A DNA stretch of 15,169 bases from CAWUIO01 sp963922455 (GTDB lineage Bacteria; Bacteroidota; Bacteroidia; Cytophagales; Microscillaceae). The position numbers and the translations under genes are program-made. The stretch spans positions 1-15,169 of the forward strand of contig CAWUIO010000141.1 of assembly GCA_963922455.1 (NCBI GenBank), in the 5' to 3' direction. This document shows positions 5,963 to 13,320 of this stretch, piece after piece. The first letter of the stretch is position 1, and the number at the start of each line of letters is the position of its first letter. The notes beneath the pieces were generated by a model. The model was given only the letters and a program-made list of their open reading frames with translations, ran no database searches and was not told the origin of the DNA.

Positions 5963-7183
5963 ATGATTTCACCAGAAGATACCTCAGATGAACAAACTCG
6001 CTTAAGAGAGCTTTTGTCGTATGATATTATCGACTCTGAGGCAGAAGAAGACTTTGATAATTTAACAAAATTGGCCTCAGAAATTTGTGGAACCAAGATT
6101 TCTTTGATAAGCCTATTAGATGATAAAAGACAATGGTTTAAATCAAAAGTAGGATTAGAGACCAACGAAACCCCCAAGGAATTATCCTTTTGCGGGCATG
6201 CCATTCATAATCCAAATGAGATATTCATTGTAAAAAATGCCCGGAAGGATAAGCGTTTTTATAACAATCCTTTGGTTACACACGCCCCCTATATCAGTTT
6301 TTATGCGGGAGTTCCTCTTTTAAGCTCCAATGGGCAAGCCTTAGGAACCTTATGTGTGATTGATGATAGGCCCAAATCTTTGAGTGGTAGCCAATTGAGG
6401 TCTCTCAAAACCTTAACCAAGCAAATCATGAACCTGATTGAGTTGCGAAAAAAAAAGAAGGAGTTGGAAGCTATCAACCACACCATCACTCGGAAAAACC
6501 AAGAGATTGAAAGGTTTGCTTACTTGGCAGCCCATGATTTAAAGTCTCCGTTGAATAGTAGTGCTATGGTCATAGAAAGTCTGTTATTAAATCCGGCCAT
6601 TACAGAAAACCAAGAAGCCAAATTATTATTAGAAATGATCGGTCGTTCTTCGGAGCGTTTGAAAAACTTGATTGATGGTTTATTGGAATTTAGTAAAATA
6701 GATAAAATCACCTCTTTGCAGTTGAGGGAAATAAAGGCCGGCGACCTTATTTATGAACTTAAATTAATCCTCCCGATAGAAGATGAGTATCGCTTAGAGT
6801 TTGATTCCCAGGTGGAGCAATTACGAATTAATAGCCCGGCGATAATTTCTATTTTGCACAACTTAATCGTTAACTCGATTAAATATTCTGACAAACCCGA
6901 GCCCTTCGTCCGACTAAGTATCTCAGAAGATGAGCAGAGTTATCACTTTGCCATGCAGGATAATGGACCTGGAATCCCCTCAGAGCATCTAGAAGATATC
7001 TTTGAACCCTTTAGTACACTAGATATTCAAGACAAGTATGGTAAAAGAGGTACTGGCCTAGGCCTGGCCTACGTCAAAAAGATGGTGGAAAAAATGGAGG
7101 GCCATATTAAGTTAAAATCAGAATTGGGCCAAGGAGTTACCTACCAATTTCACGTGAAAAAATATTATGCCTTTGCTTCTTAA
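5963..7183 (+). CDS. GAF-domain sensor histidine kinase
   Basis: A 406-residue protein starting at ATG, with no signal peptide or membrane segment, so it is a cytoplasmic sensor. The N-terminal GAF domain spans roughly residues 25-160, with the usual D..TLLA-like start (NLTKLASEICGT), ISLLDDKRQWFKS, FCGHAI (77-81) and YAGVPL...GQALGTLCVID. A charged coiled-coil-like linker (160-185) leads to HisKA with the phospho-acceptor His191 in AAHDLKSPL. The catalytic domain shows the N box (HN.IVNSIKYS, Asn300/Asn304), the G1 box DNGPGIP (333-339), the F box FEPF (347-350) and the G2 box GTGLGLAYV (363-371). All motifs needed for ATP binding and autophosphorylation are present. It signals in a phosphorelay, but no response regulator lies within the window. 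Input could be a small molecule or redox state bound by GAF. A run of nine A lies at 6448-6456 in the linker. Confidence 0.93.
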   Translation: MISPEDTSDEQTRLRELLSYDIIDSEAEEDFDNLTKLASEICGTKISLISLLDDKRQWFKSKVGLETNETPKELSFCGHAIHNPNEIFIVKNARKDKRFYNNPLVTHAPYISFYAGVPLLSSNGQALGTLCVIDDRPKSLSGSQLRSLKTLTKQIMNLIELRKKKKELEAINHTITRKNQEIERFAYLAAHDLKSPLNSSAMVIESLLLNPAITENQEAKLLLEMIGRSSERLKNLIDGLLEFSKIDKITSLQLREIKAGDLIYELKLILPIEDEYRLEFDSQVEQLRINSPAIISILHNLIVNSIKYSDKPEPFVRLSISEDEQSYHFAMQDNGPGIPSEHLEDIFEPFSTLDIQDKYGKRGTGLGLAYVKKMVEKMEGHIKLKSELGQGVTYQFHVKKYYAFAS

Positions 7184-7274
7184 GGCATATAGGGATTTCC
7201 TGATGAGCCCACCTGAGGGCCCATGCACCTTATATATACTGTTACTCTGCGTAAAACCATAGGTTGTGTACCTC

Positions 7275-7282
7275 TATCTTTG
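7275..7282 (+). promoter_or_regulatory. Candidate -7 element (TATCTTTG) for the symporter gene
   Basis: TATCTTTG matches the Bacteroidota TAnnTTTG -7 element exactly. No convincing TTG partner lies at the right distance upstream. If used, it would give a leader of about 165 nt before the ATG at 7452. Confidence 0.3.
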
Positions 7283-7451
7283 TCTTTAAAATCATAAAAA
7301 ACTTAAATAAAATACTTTCCCGACTTATTTAAGTGCTATTTCTTAGGAATTTCTTATATTCACTTTCCAAGTTAGATTATTACAAAAGTGAGTATTAGGG
7401 GGAAATCCACCCTAAACAAAATCAAATTATACACTAAGAATTTAAGACAAA

Positions 7452-8888
7452 ATGGAGAGCAAGAGCATTGCCCACGGTAAACCGATACCATTCGGGCACA
7501 AAGTTGCCTTTGGTTTAGGAATGTTAGCCAATCAAATGTTTCCTGCAGCCTTGGGGATTTTGATGGTGATATTGGTAAAAGATTTGGGATTCCCGCCCTA
7601 TCTCTGGGGGATATTATTTTTCCTGCCCCGGGTTTTTGACTCAATTACCGACCCCATTATGGGCTTTATCTCCGACAATACACGTTCCCGATGGGGGAGA
7701 AGAAGACATTATGTCTTCTTAGGCGCGATCATCTTAGGCATTTCTTTTATTTTTATGTGGCAACTTTACCGCGAGAATAGTGTAATGTACAATTTTACCT
7801 ATTTTCTCTTGTGGTCTTTTGTTTTCTATTTCGGCTTGACCATTTTTAGTGTTCCATACGTGGCCATTGGCTATGAGATGAGCCCTGACTTCCACGAGCG
7901 AACCCATATTATGGCCGTCGCCCAGTGGATTGGGCAATGGGCCTGGGTTATTGCCCCTTGGTTTTGGGTAATCTTATACAATCCCGAATGGTTTGAAAGC
8001 GCCGATGTAGGAACCCGGCAAGTTGCTGTATATATAGGTATATCCTGTATGATTTTAGGGATGGTCCCCGCCCTATTTATTCCCAGTGAATCTACGGTAG
8101 ACCGAGAAGATTTTGCCCCCCTTACTTGGCAAGGCATGGGCAAAAGCCTTCAAGAAATCTTCCAAGGTTTTAAAGAAGCCTTTAACAACGTTCCCTTCCG
8201 TCGTTTGTGTATCGCTACGTTTTTGGTATTCAACTCCTTTAATACCATTGCGGCTTTTTCTTTCTTCATCATAGTCTACTACATGTTTGATGGCGATGCC
8301 GCCGCCGCCGGGGTTTGGCCTACCTTACACGGGAGTGTAGGGGCTTTGGTGACCACCTTTATCGTGATTCCTATTATTGCCCAGGCTGCCAAAGTCATGG
8401 GAAAAAAGAACGCTTTTCTAGCCTCACAAGCAATTTCAATAGTGGGCTATATCATGTTTTGGTTTCTATTTATACCCGGACAGCCTTATATGTTCTTGAT
8501 TGCCCTTCCTTTCTTCTCTTTTGGAATTGGCGGACTCTTTACCCTGATGATGTCTATGACCTGTGATGTTTGTGACCTAGACGAACTCAAGACTGGCAAA
8601 CGTCGGGAAGGGATTTTTGGAGCCATTTACTGGTGGATGGTGAAATTTGGCTTGGCCATTGCCGGATTACTCAGCGGCCTCATTATGGCTTTGGTAGGAT
8701 TTGATGCTACGGCCACAGGCCCTCAACCGGAAGGCTCAATTACAGGCCTTCGCTTGTTTTATTCTAGTTTTCCGGTATTAGGAACCTTGCTGGCCATGTG
8801 GGTCATGAAAGATTATGATATCGATGAAAAACGGGCCGAGAAAATCCGGGCCGAACTGGAGGAGAAGAAGAGGTTGGCTGAAGCTTGA
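7452..8888 (+). CDS. GPH-family (MelB-like) MFS cation/sugar symporter
   Basis: A 478-residue integral membrane protein with about 12 hydrophobic segments, the usual length for glycoside-pentoside-hexuronide:cation symporters. The family signature follows the second helix: RVFDSITDPIMG then D.TRSRWGRRRHYVFLG (residues about 60-90). Asp63 and Asp67 sit where MelB has its cation-binding aspartates, and the RxGRRR loop matches the loop 2-3 motif. The C-terminal half has a long loop and the CDVCDLDELKTGKRREGIFGA segment (about 374-394), typical of the family. The C-terminus is a charged cytoplasmic tail (DEKRAEKIRAELEEKKR). It would import a sugar, glycoside or uronide with Na+ or H+. The exact substrate cannot be told, and no glycosidase, regulator or SusCD pair is adjacent. 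It stands alone and is followed by a strong terminator. Confidence 0.9.
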   Translation: MESKSIAHGKPIPFGHKVAFGLGMLANQMFPAALGILMVILVKDLGFPPYLWGILFFLPRVFDSITDPIMGFISDNTRSRWGRRRHYVFLGAIILGISFIFMWQLYRENSVMYNFTYFLLWSFVFYFGLTIFSVPYVAIGYEMSPDFHERTHIMAVAQWIGQWAWVIAPWFWVILYNPEWFESADVGTRQVAVYIGISCMILGMVPALFIPSESTVDREDFAPLTWQGMGKSLQEIFQGFKEAFNNVPFRRLCIATFLVFNSFNTIAAFSFFIIVYYMFDGDAAAAGVWPTLHGSVGALVTTFIVIPIIAQAAKVMGKKNAFLASQAISIVGYIMFWFLFIPGQPYMFLIALPFFSFGIGGLFTLMMSMTCDVCDLDELKTGKRREGIFGAIYWWMVKFGLAIAGLLSGLIMALVGFDATATGPQPEGSITGLRLFYSSFPVLGTLLAMWVMKDYDIDEKRAEKIRAELEEKKRLAEA

Positions 8889-8914
8889 TATCATAGGCAC
8901 CCAGAATAGTATGG

Positions 8915-8946
8915 AAGCCGGACAATCGTAAATTGTCCGGCTTTTT
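8915..8946 (+). terminator. Strong intrinsic terminator after the symporter gene
   Basis: A perfect 12-bp stem (8915-8926 with 8932-8943) around a 5-nt loop (CGTAA) runs directly into five T (8942-8946). It starts 27 nt after the symporter stop. Confidence 0.9.
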
Positions 8947-8972
8947 ATGGGGCAATACTTGGGGGATATCTA

Positions 8973-9110
8973 CTAATCCTCCCCAGTTAAATTATCCAGG
9001 TTTTCTGGTTTAAGATGCAGGACCAGGGCCTGCCGAAGGGTCTCACATCTAGATTCTTCGCGACAAGTTTTAACCGAGTACAAAAATACAAGGACCGTAG
9101 GGAGGAGATT
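8973..9110 (-). pseudogene. Possible remnant of a coding 3' end, unidentified
   Basis: On the minus strand an open frame of about 45 codons ends at a TAG at 8973-8975. It reads LVFLYSVKTCREESRCETLR, then QALVLHLKPENLDNLTGED. The composition looks protein-like, but there is no ATG before the upstream stop. This is either a gene remnant or chance, and I do not recognise the family. Confidence 0.2.
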
Positions 9111-9186
9111 GATTCTAATTTAGAATCTTTTTTCGGGCAAAAGGATTAAAAAAATAATTTGAAAAATATAGCTTTAGAAGCTTTGG

Positions 9187-9315
9187 GGCTTCCCCGCGCT
9201 AGCAAGTAGCCTGCCCTCTTGAAAAATCCTATCGGCGCGGGTCGGGCTCTCACTACTCGCTGCCTTTCCCCGCTGGGCCTGCACGAGCTCAAACATGCCG
9301 TTCCATCCCTAAGCC
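9187..9315 (-). repeat. Dispersed structured element, copy 3 (reverse orientation)
   Basis: Read on the minus strand: GGCTT (9311-9315) pairs with AAGCC (9187-9191). The TTTGAGCTCGTG hairpin has a GGCATG variant arm, and the GGGGAAAGGCAGCGAGTAG core is intact. Inner stem CCCGCGC (9235-9241) with GCGCGGG (9193-9199) encloses a 35-nt loop (9200-9234) unlike the loops of the other copies. The 5' end of the element faces the pentapeptide gene starting 74 nt downstream. Confidence 0.88.
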
Positions 9316-9388
9316 AATGCCCAAGAATATCCATACATACCTTGGATGCCCAGATATTGCTGTTTAAATTCAAAAGAAAGTAATAGGA

Positions 9389-9955
9389 ATGGAAAATTTT
9401 TACGAGGAAGTTTTTGAAAACCAAGATTTTACCCAAAAACCCTTACCCAAGGGCGAATACGAATACTGCACCTTCCAAGGATGTAACTTTGCTCAAGCCG
9501 ACCTCAGTAATACTCGCTTTATCGAAACGGAGTTTTTAGATAGCAATCTGAGTAATGCCAAAATACTCAACACAGCATTCCAAGACGTTCGCTTTAAAAA
9601 CTGTAAAATGTTGGGCTTGCTCTTCGATACTTGCAATGAGTTTGGCCTAGCCATGCATTTTGAAGCTTGCACCTTAAATCATTCCCGTTTCTATCAAAGA
9701 AAACTTGTCAAATCATCATTTGAAGGCTGCGAGCTCCAAGAAGTTGACTTTGCCGAAGCCTTGATGAACCATACGGTACTTCGACATTGTAATTTGCTGG
9801 GTGCCCTCTTTGACCAAACCAACTTAGAAAAAGCCGATCTTCGAAATTCTCGTAACTACGTCATAGACCCTGACAACAATTATATCAAAGGTGCCAAGTT
9901 TTCCCTGCCTGAGGTTATCCGCTTATTAGATAAGTATCACATTGAGATAGAGTAA
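9389..9955 (+). CDS. Pentapeptide-repeat protein (Qnr/McbG-like layout)
   Basis: A 188-residue protein starting at ATG. From residue about 25 to 155 it follows the pentapeptide A(D/N)LXX pattern with Phe or Leu at the centre: CTFQG CNFAQ ADLSN TRFIE TEFLD SNLSN AKI, later CTLNH SRFYQ, SSFEG CELQE VDFAE, CNLLG ALFDQ TNLEK ADLRN. This builds a right-handed quadrilateral beta-helix. A break around LFDTCNEFGLAMHFE (about 79-93) separates two coils, as in Qnr- and McbG-type proteins that mimic DNA and protect gyrase. The C-terminal segment (PEVIRLLDKYHIEIE) is a capping helix common to this group. Gyrase protection is possible but not shown by the sequence, and many chromosomal members have no known role. 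The next gene follows after 41 nt on the same strand. Confidence 0.85.
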   Translation: MENFYEEVFENQDFTQKPLPKGEYEYCTFQGCNFAQADLSNTRFIETEFLDSNLSNAKILNTAFQDVRFKNCKMLGLLFDTCNEFGLAMHFEACTLNHSRFYQRKLVKSSFEGCELQEVDFAEALMNHTVLRHCNLLGALFDQTNLEKADLRNSRNYVIDPDNNYIKGAKFSLPEVIRLLDKYHIEIE

Positions 9956-9996
9956 AAGCGCCTCCATCAATACATAACATCAAAACGCAAATACAT

Positions 9997-10317
9997 ATGG
10001 GTTCTACACGCCGCGTACTCAGTACATCGTATTTTCACCCCAGTTACCAAAGCGATGAGCAGCCTTGCTACAAAGTAGACACAGAAATGTTTTCCTGGGA
10101 ATACTATGGTTCCGGAATAGCTCCATCCGAGCACCCTTTGAAAGACGAACTAGGCCTGGAAAGACGGAGCTGCCTTAATTGCGAAAGCCATCATATCCTG
10201 GTGATTTACGCCCAAAGAACTATTCACCCCATGAGTGGGGATGAATACTACGATTTGGAAGTGGTATGTCAAGATTGTGGCAAGTTCTCAGTATATGCAT
10301 TCGCAGATAATGATTGA
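9997..10317 (+). CDS. Small protein with two CxxC pairs (zinc-ribbon-like), unknown function
   Basis: A 106-residue protein starting at ATG. The C-terminal half has CLNC (Cys59/Cys62) and CQDC (Cys91/Cys94), separated by about 28 residues that include two predicted strands (HHILVIYAQRTI and DEYYDLEVVC). This is the layout of a zinc ribbon, ending GKFSVYAFADND. The N-terminal half is polar and Tyr/Ser-rich, with TSYFHPSYQSDEQPC, and has no signal peptide. I do not recognise a named family. Zinc binding is inferred from Cys spacing only. It may be co-transcribed with the pentapeptide-repeat gene 41 nt upstream. A stretch of 70 nt separates it from the nuclease-like gene downstream. Confidence 0.65.
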   Translation: MGSTRRVLSTSYFHPSYQSDEQPCYKVDTEMFSWEYYGSGIAPSEHPLKDELGLERRSCLNCESHHILVIYAQRTIHPMSGDEYYDLEVVCQDCGKFSVYAFADND

Positions 10318-10387
10318 GTCCAGGCTCCTCCTATAAACCAATTTATTCCAAATTTTAGTATTTTAGCTAAACGCTAAACAAGTGGCT

Positions 10388-11305
10388 ATGACGCGGACTA
10401 CGGAGAAATATATTAACCTATTTACTGATTTTGGCTTCAAGAAGCTTTTTGGGGAAGAACCCAATAAAGATCTATTGATTTCTTTTTTAAATGAGCTGCT
10501 ACGAGGGAAAGAAAAAATTGAAGATCTTACGTATCTTAAAAATGAACGTTTAGGGAATAACCAAGGAGAGAGGAAGGCAGTATATGACCTTTATTGTAGT
10601 AATGAAAGAGACGAAAAATTTATAGTAGAAATTCAAAGAGTCAAGCAAGAGTTTTTTAAAGATCGAAGTGTGTATTACGCTACTTTCGCTATTCAAGAAC
10701 AAGCGGTAAAGGGTAGATCGTGGCAGTATGAATTAAATGGTGTGTACACCATTGCTATTCTAGATTTTAGCTTTGATGTATCAAATCCAAACAAACTCCA
10801 TCATAGGGTCAAGTTATTAGATGAAGAAAGCTGCCAAGTTTTTTACGATAAATTAAGCTTTATATACGTAGAAGTCCCAAAATTCCAAAAACAACTTCAT
10901 CAGCTGGAAAATGATTATGAAAAGTGGCTTTTTGCTTTCAAGAACCTGCATAAGTTAGAAAATAGACCTCCAGAACTGGAAGCAGGAATCTTTAAGAAAC
11001 TGTTTGAGCTGGCAGAAATTGCCAAAATGGATGAGCAAGACCGTTCTATCTACCACGAAAGCCTAAAAGATTATTGGGACTTGAGGAGTGCAATAAAAAC
11101 CTATTATCAAGAAGGTTTTGAAGAGGGAGAAAAACAAGGAGAAAAGCGTGGGGAAATCCGTGGGGAAATCCGTGGGGAAAAGCGTGGGGAAAAGAATAAA
11201 GCTATAGCCATGGCAAAAATGATGTTACGTGAAGGCGAAGCTACTGCTAAAATCGTACAATATACTGGCCTGAGCCCAGCCGAAATAGAAGCCCTAAAAA
11301 AATAA
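10388..11305 (+). CDS. Rpn / PDDEXK_2 family nuclease-like protein
   Basis: A 305-residue protein from the ATG at 10388 (a GTG at 10382 would add two residues). The N-terminus YINLFTDFGFKKLFGEEPNK followed by LLISFLNELL is the signature opening of the PD-(D/E)XK transposase-like/Rpn family. The catalytic core is visible as Asp67 in AVYDLYC and Glu81-x-Gln83 in IVEIQR, the family's E-x-Q variant of the nuclease motif. The next part, HHRVKLLDEES and FIYVEVPKF, is also typical. The C-terminus holds a run of GEKRG/GEIRG tetra- and pentapeptides (residues about 250-272), encoded by near-identical 12-bp units, then a helix-turn LREGEATAKIVQYTGLSPAEIEALKK that is standard for the group. Rpn proteins nick DNA and promote recombination, and others are of unknown role. 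The DUF1801 gene follows after 8 nt. Confidence 0.9.
   Translation: MTRTTEKYINLFTDFGFKKLFGEEPNKDLLISFLNELLRGKEKIEDLTYLKNERLGNNQGERKAVYDLYCSNERDEKFIVEIQRVKQEFFKDRSVYYATFAIQEQAVKGRSWQYELNGVYTIAILDFSFDVSNPNKLHHRVKLLDEESCQVFYDKLSFIYVEVPKFQKQLHQLENDYEKWLFAFKNLHKLENRPPELEAGIFKKLFELAEIAKMDEQDRSIYHESLKDYWDLRSAIKTYYQEGFEEGEKQGEKRGEIRGEIRGEKRGEKNKAIAMAKMMLREGEATAKIVQYTGLSPAEIEALKK
11127..11195 (+). repeat. Tandem 12-bp repeats in the 3' part of the Rpn-like gene
   Basis: Near-identical 12-bp units built on CGTGGGGAAA(T/A)(C/G) encode GEKRG and GEIRG units. The repeats are in frame, so gain or loss of one unit would change the length by four residues without a frameshift. Confidence 0.7.
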
Positions 11306-11313
11306 GCTACCGT

Positions 11314-11754
11314 ATGCCTGATCCTTATCGCCCCCTCCACCCCGATTTTGAAGCCCTACTTACGCTCAAAGACCGGCCCTTGGTAGAGCTATTTCTAGAC
11401 CTACGGGCTTATTTGCTCGAGTTACACCCGGATAGCAATGAATTGCTCTACCATACCCACGCCCTGAGCTCAGTATTTTCCCTTTCCGAAAAACTCTCCG
11501 ATGCCTACTGCCATATACCGATATACCAAAACCATCTCAATTTAGGTTTTAACCAAGGTGCCCTTTTGCCCGATCCCCATACTGTATTAAGGGGCACGGG
11601 CAAGCTCATCCGCCATATTCCCTTGGAGAAACCGGAAGACTATCGCAAGCCCCTCGTAAAAGCCTTGATAGAACAAGCCATACAGCTGGCTCAAGAAAAC
11701 CTGAAAAAACCTAGCAAAAGCACTGCCCAAACGATCTCTAAAATCAAAAAGTGA
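11314..11754 (+). CDS. DUF1801 family protein
   Basis: A 146-residue soluble protein starting at ATG. The family core is seen in LRAYLLELHPDSNELLYHTHALSSVFSL (about 31-58), then a strand region CHIPIYQNHLNLGFNQGALLPDPH (66-89) and the signature TVLRGTGKLIRHIPL (90-104), followed by an L.KALIEQAI helix (about 115-127). The family is small, YdhG-like in fold, and its function is not established. The ATG lies only 8 nt after the stop of the Rpn-like gene, which suggests co-transcription. No functional link between the two families is known to me. A basic, Ser/Lys-rich tail ends the protein. Confidence 0.85.
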   Translation: MPDPYRPLHPDFEALLTLKDRPLVELFLDLRAYLLELHPDSNELLYHTHALSSVFSLSEKLSDAYCHIPIYQNHLNLGFNQGALLPDPHTVLRGTGKLIRHIPLEKPEDYRKPLVKALIEQAIQLAQENLKKPSKSTAQTISKIKK

Positions 11755-11806
11755 GTTAGCCTATTGACCTAAGCCGGGTTATCTCTCCTCTCTCTTCTCT
11801 AAAAAA

Positions 11807-11935
11807 GGCTGAGGGATAGAACGGCATGTTTGAGCTCGTGTAGGCCTAGCGGGGAAAGGCAGCGAGTAGTGAAAGCCCGACCCCGGCGGCAGTTTTTCTG
11901 CTATTGGCTAGAAATTTTCTTGGCCGGGGGCAGCC
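11807..11935 (+). repeat. Dispersed structured element, copy 4 (compensated stems)
   Basis: This copy differs at both stems yet stays paired: closing stem GGCTG (11807-11811) with CAGCC (11931-11935), and inner stem CCCCGGC (11881-11887) with GCCGGGG (11923-11929). The TTTGAGCTCGTG loop and GGGGAAAGGCAGCGAGTAG core are unchanged. The 35-nt loop (11888-11922) holds GCAG-TTTTT-CTGC and an AGAA-TTCT hairpin. Confidence 0.88.
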
Positions 11936-11964
11936 CCAAGCTGTTTTCCTCCCAGGTAATTTTA

Positions 11965-11972
11965 TAAATTTG
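11965..11972 (+). promoter_or_regulatory. Candidate -7 element (TAAATTTG) for the DinB gene run
   Basis: TAAATTTG matches the Bacteroidota TAnnTTTG -7 element and lies 51 nt upstream of the ATG at 12024. There is no clear TTG upstream. A TTTT at 11944-11947 lies 17 nt away and could serve. Confidence 0.35.
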
Positions 11973-12023
11973 AATGAATAAGCAAGCCTAAACTTTTAGA
12001 AACATTTTTTAAACAGGATTCGC

Positions 12024-12497
12024 ATGGAAAATACCGCACAACTCGCTTCTCGAATCAGGGAGGTCATGCTTCATGGACAATGGGTCGCCCAAACCAATTT
12101 TGCCCAGGCCACAAGCGACCTGAGTTGGCAACAAGCTGTCCAAAAGATAGGCTCTTTAAACACAATTGCTGCTTTGACTTTCCACGTAAACTACTACCTG
12201 GCCGGGGTCTTGCACTTTTTTGAGACTGGTAATCTTGAGATCCGGGATAAATTTAGTTTTGACATGCCCTCAATCACCGATCAAGATGGCTGGGAAAAGC
12301 TGAGAGAAGAATTATTGAATACCAGCGAGAGGTTTGCCCAACACTTAGAAGGAATGCCCCAGGAAAAACTAGACGAGATCTTTGTGGACGAAAAATATGG
12401 GGATTACCAAAGGAATATTGAGGCCATCATGGAGCATGCTTACTATCATCTGGGCCAAGTTACTATCTTACGGAAATTAATTGGGGAAGGAAATTAA
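12024..12497 (+). CDS. DinB-superfamily protein
   Basis: A 157-residue all-helical protein starting at ATG. The DinB metal-binding plan is visible: His54 in LTFHVNYYLAG (helix 2), and His138 and His142 in MEHAYYHLGQVTILR, the C-terminal HxxxH of the family. A helix with WEKLREELLNT (90-100) and GMPQEKLDEIF sits between, as usual. DinB/YfiT-type proteins bind a divalent metal and many use thiols such as bacillithiol or glutathione, but the substrate of this one is unknown. The next ATG is 4 nt after its stop, so it heads a tight three-gene run with an ATP-grasp protein and a secreted protein. A dispersed repeat (copy 4) lies 88 nt upstream. Confidence 0.85.
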   Translation: MENTAQLASRIREVMLHGQWVAQTNFAQATSDLSWQQAVQKIGSLNTIAALTFHVNYYLAGVLHFFETGNLEIRDKFSFDMPSITDQDGWEKLREELLNTSERFAQHLEGMPQEKLDEIFVDEKYGDYQRNIEAIMEHAYYHLGQVTILRKLIGEGN

Positions 12498-12501
12498 AAG
12501 T

Positions 12502-13308
12502 ATGCCCTCCATCCTCTACCTCACCGACCTCTATTACGCCGCCCAAGGCCGCACTTACTACGAAGAAGATCTATACCTCACCGCGCGCTTACAAGACCAC
12601 TTTGAGATCCTCATTGGCCACCCGCAGCAGGCGCTAGCCTTTTTGGACAAGGCCGATGTGCTGGTGTTTCGCAATACCGGTCCGGTACTTGCCTATCAAG
12701 CGTATTTTGAACGGTTTTTGGAGGCCATTCGCTCCCAAAAAATTACCACCTTCAATTCCTTTGACGGTCAAGCCGATATCCGGGGCAAGCAATATTTGCT
12801 AGAACTTTACCAGAAGGGGTATCCCGTTATCCCCTCCATTGAGAGCCTGGACCAAGTAGACCGCCTTGGGCCGGCGGAGCAATATGTCCTCAAACTCAAG
12901 CACGGGGCCGACTCCCTGGGCATGGAATTTCTAAGCCCTGAGGCCTTAAGCTCTTGCGATGCACAAGGCAAAATCATCCAACCCTTTGTAGAATTTGCGT
13001 ACGAGATCTCTTTTTATTATATCAATGAGCAATTCCAGTACGCCCTCTATGCCCCCGATAAAGCGAAAAGATGGGAGTTAGAAGAAATTACCCCCTCCGA
13101 AGCCGATCGGGACTTTGCCGATTCCTTTATCCGATGGAACGCCATGCAACACGGTATAAGCCGGGTAGATGCCTGCCGTCTACCCGATGGCTCGCTCTTA
13201 TTGGTGGAGTTGGAGGATTTAAATCCCTTTTTGTCGGTAATGGCTTTAGGGGAAGATGTTCGCGAGAAGTTTCTAAAAAACTGGATACATACTTTACTAG
13301 AATTATAA
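12502..13308 (+). CDS. ATP-grasp domain protein (glutathione-synthetase-like fold)
   Basis: A 268-residue protein from the ATG at 12502. A TTG at 12481 would overlap the DinB stop and is not preferred. The N-terminal pre-ATP-grasp part has ILYLTDLYY and DVLVFRNTGP (about 52-61), then FNSFDGQADIRGKQYLLEL and KGYPVIPS (105-112), the usual substrate-domain to ATP-grasp junction. Landmarks of the ATP-grasp domain are QYVLKLKHGADSLG (127-140, with Lys131/Lys133 as candidate ATP-binding lysines), KIIQPFVEFAYEIS (157-170), Asp223 in RVDACRLPDG and the metal-binding LVELEDLNP (234-242, Glu236/Glu238/Asn241). ATP-grasp enzymes join a carboxylate to an amine or thiol through an acyl phosphate. Here the substrate is not evident. 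Its placement next to DinB is consistent with small-molecule ligation, but that is inference. Confidence 0.8.
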   Translation: MPSILYLTDLYYAAQGRTYYEEDLYLTARLQDHFEILIGHPQQALAFLDKADVLVFRNTGPVLAYQAYFERFLEAIRSQKITTFNSFDGQADIRGKQYLLELYQKGYPVIPSIESLDQVDRLGPAEQYVLKLKHGADSLGMEFLSPEALSSCDAQGKIIQPFVEFAYEISFYYINEQFQYALYAPDKAKRWELEEITPSEADRDFADSFIRWNAMQHGISRVDACRLPDGSLLLVELEDLNPFLSVMALGEDVREKFLKNWIHTLLEL

Positions 13309-13320
13309 CCCTCGCACGCC

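Noticed and set aside
9389..11754. Pentapeptide-repeat, Cys4, Rpn-like and DUF1801 genes as one defence island
   Set aside because: No recognised defence-system gene set is present, gaps break the run into at least two units, and each family is widespread outside defence islands.
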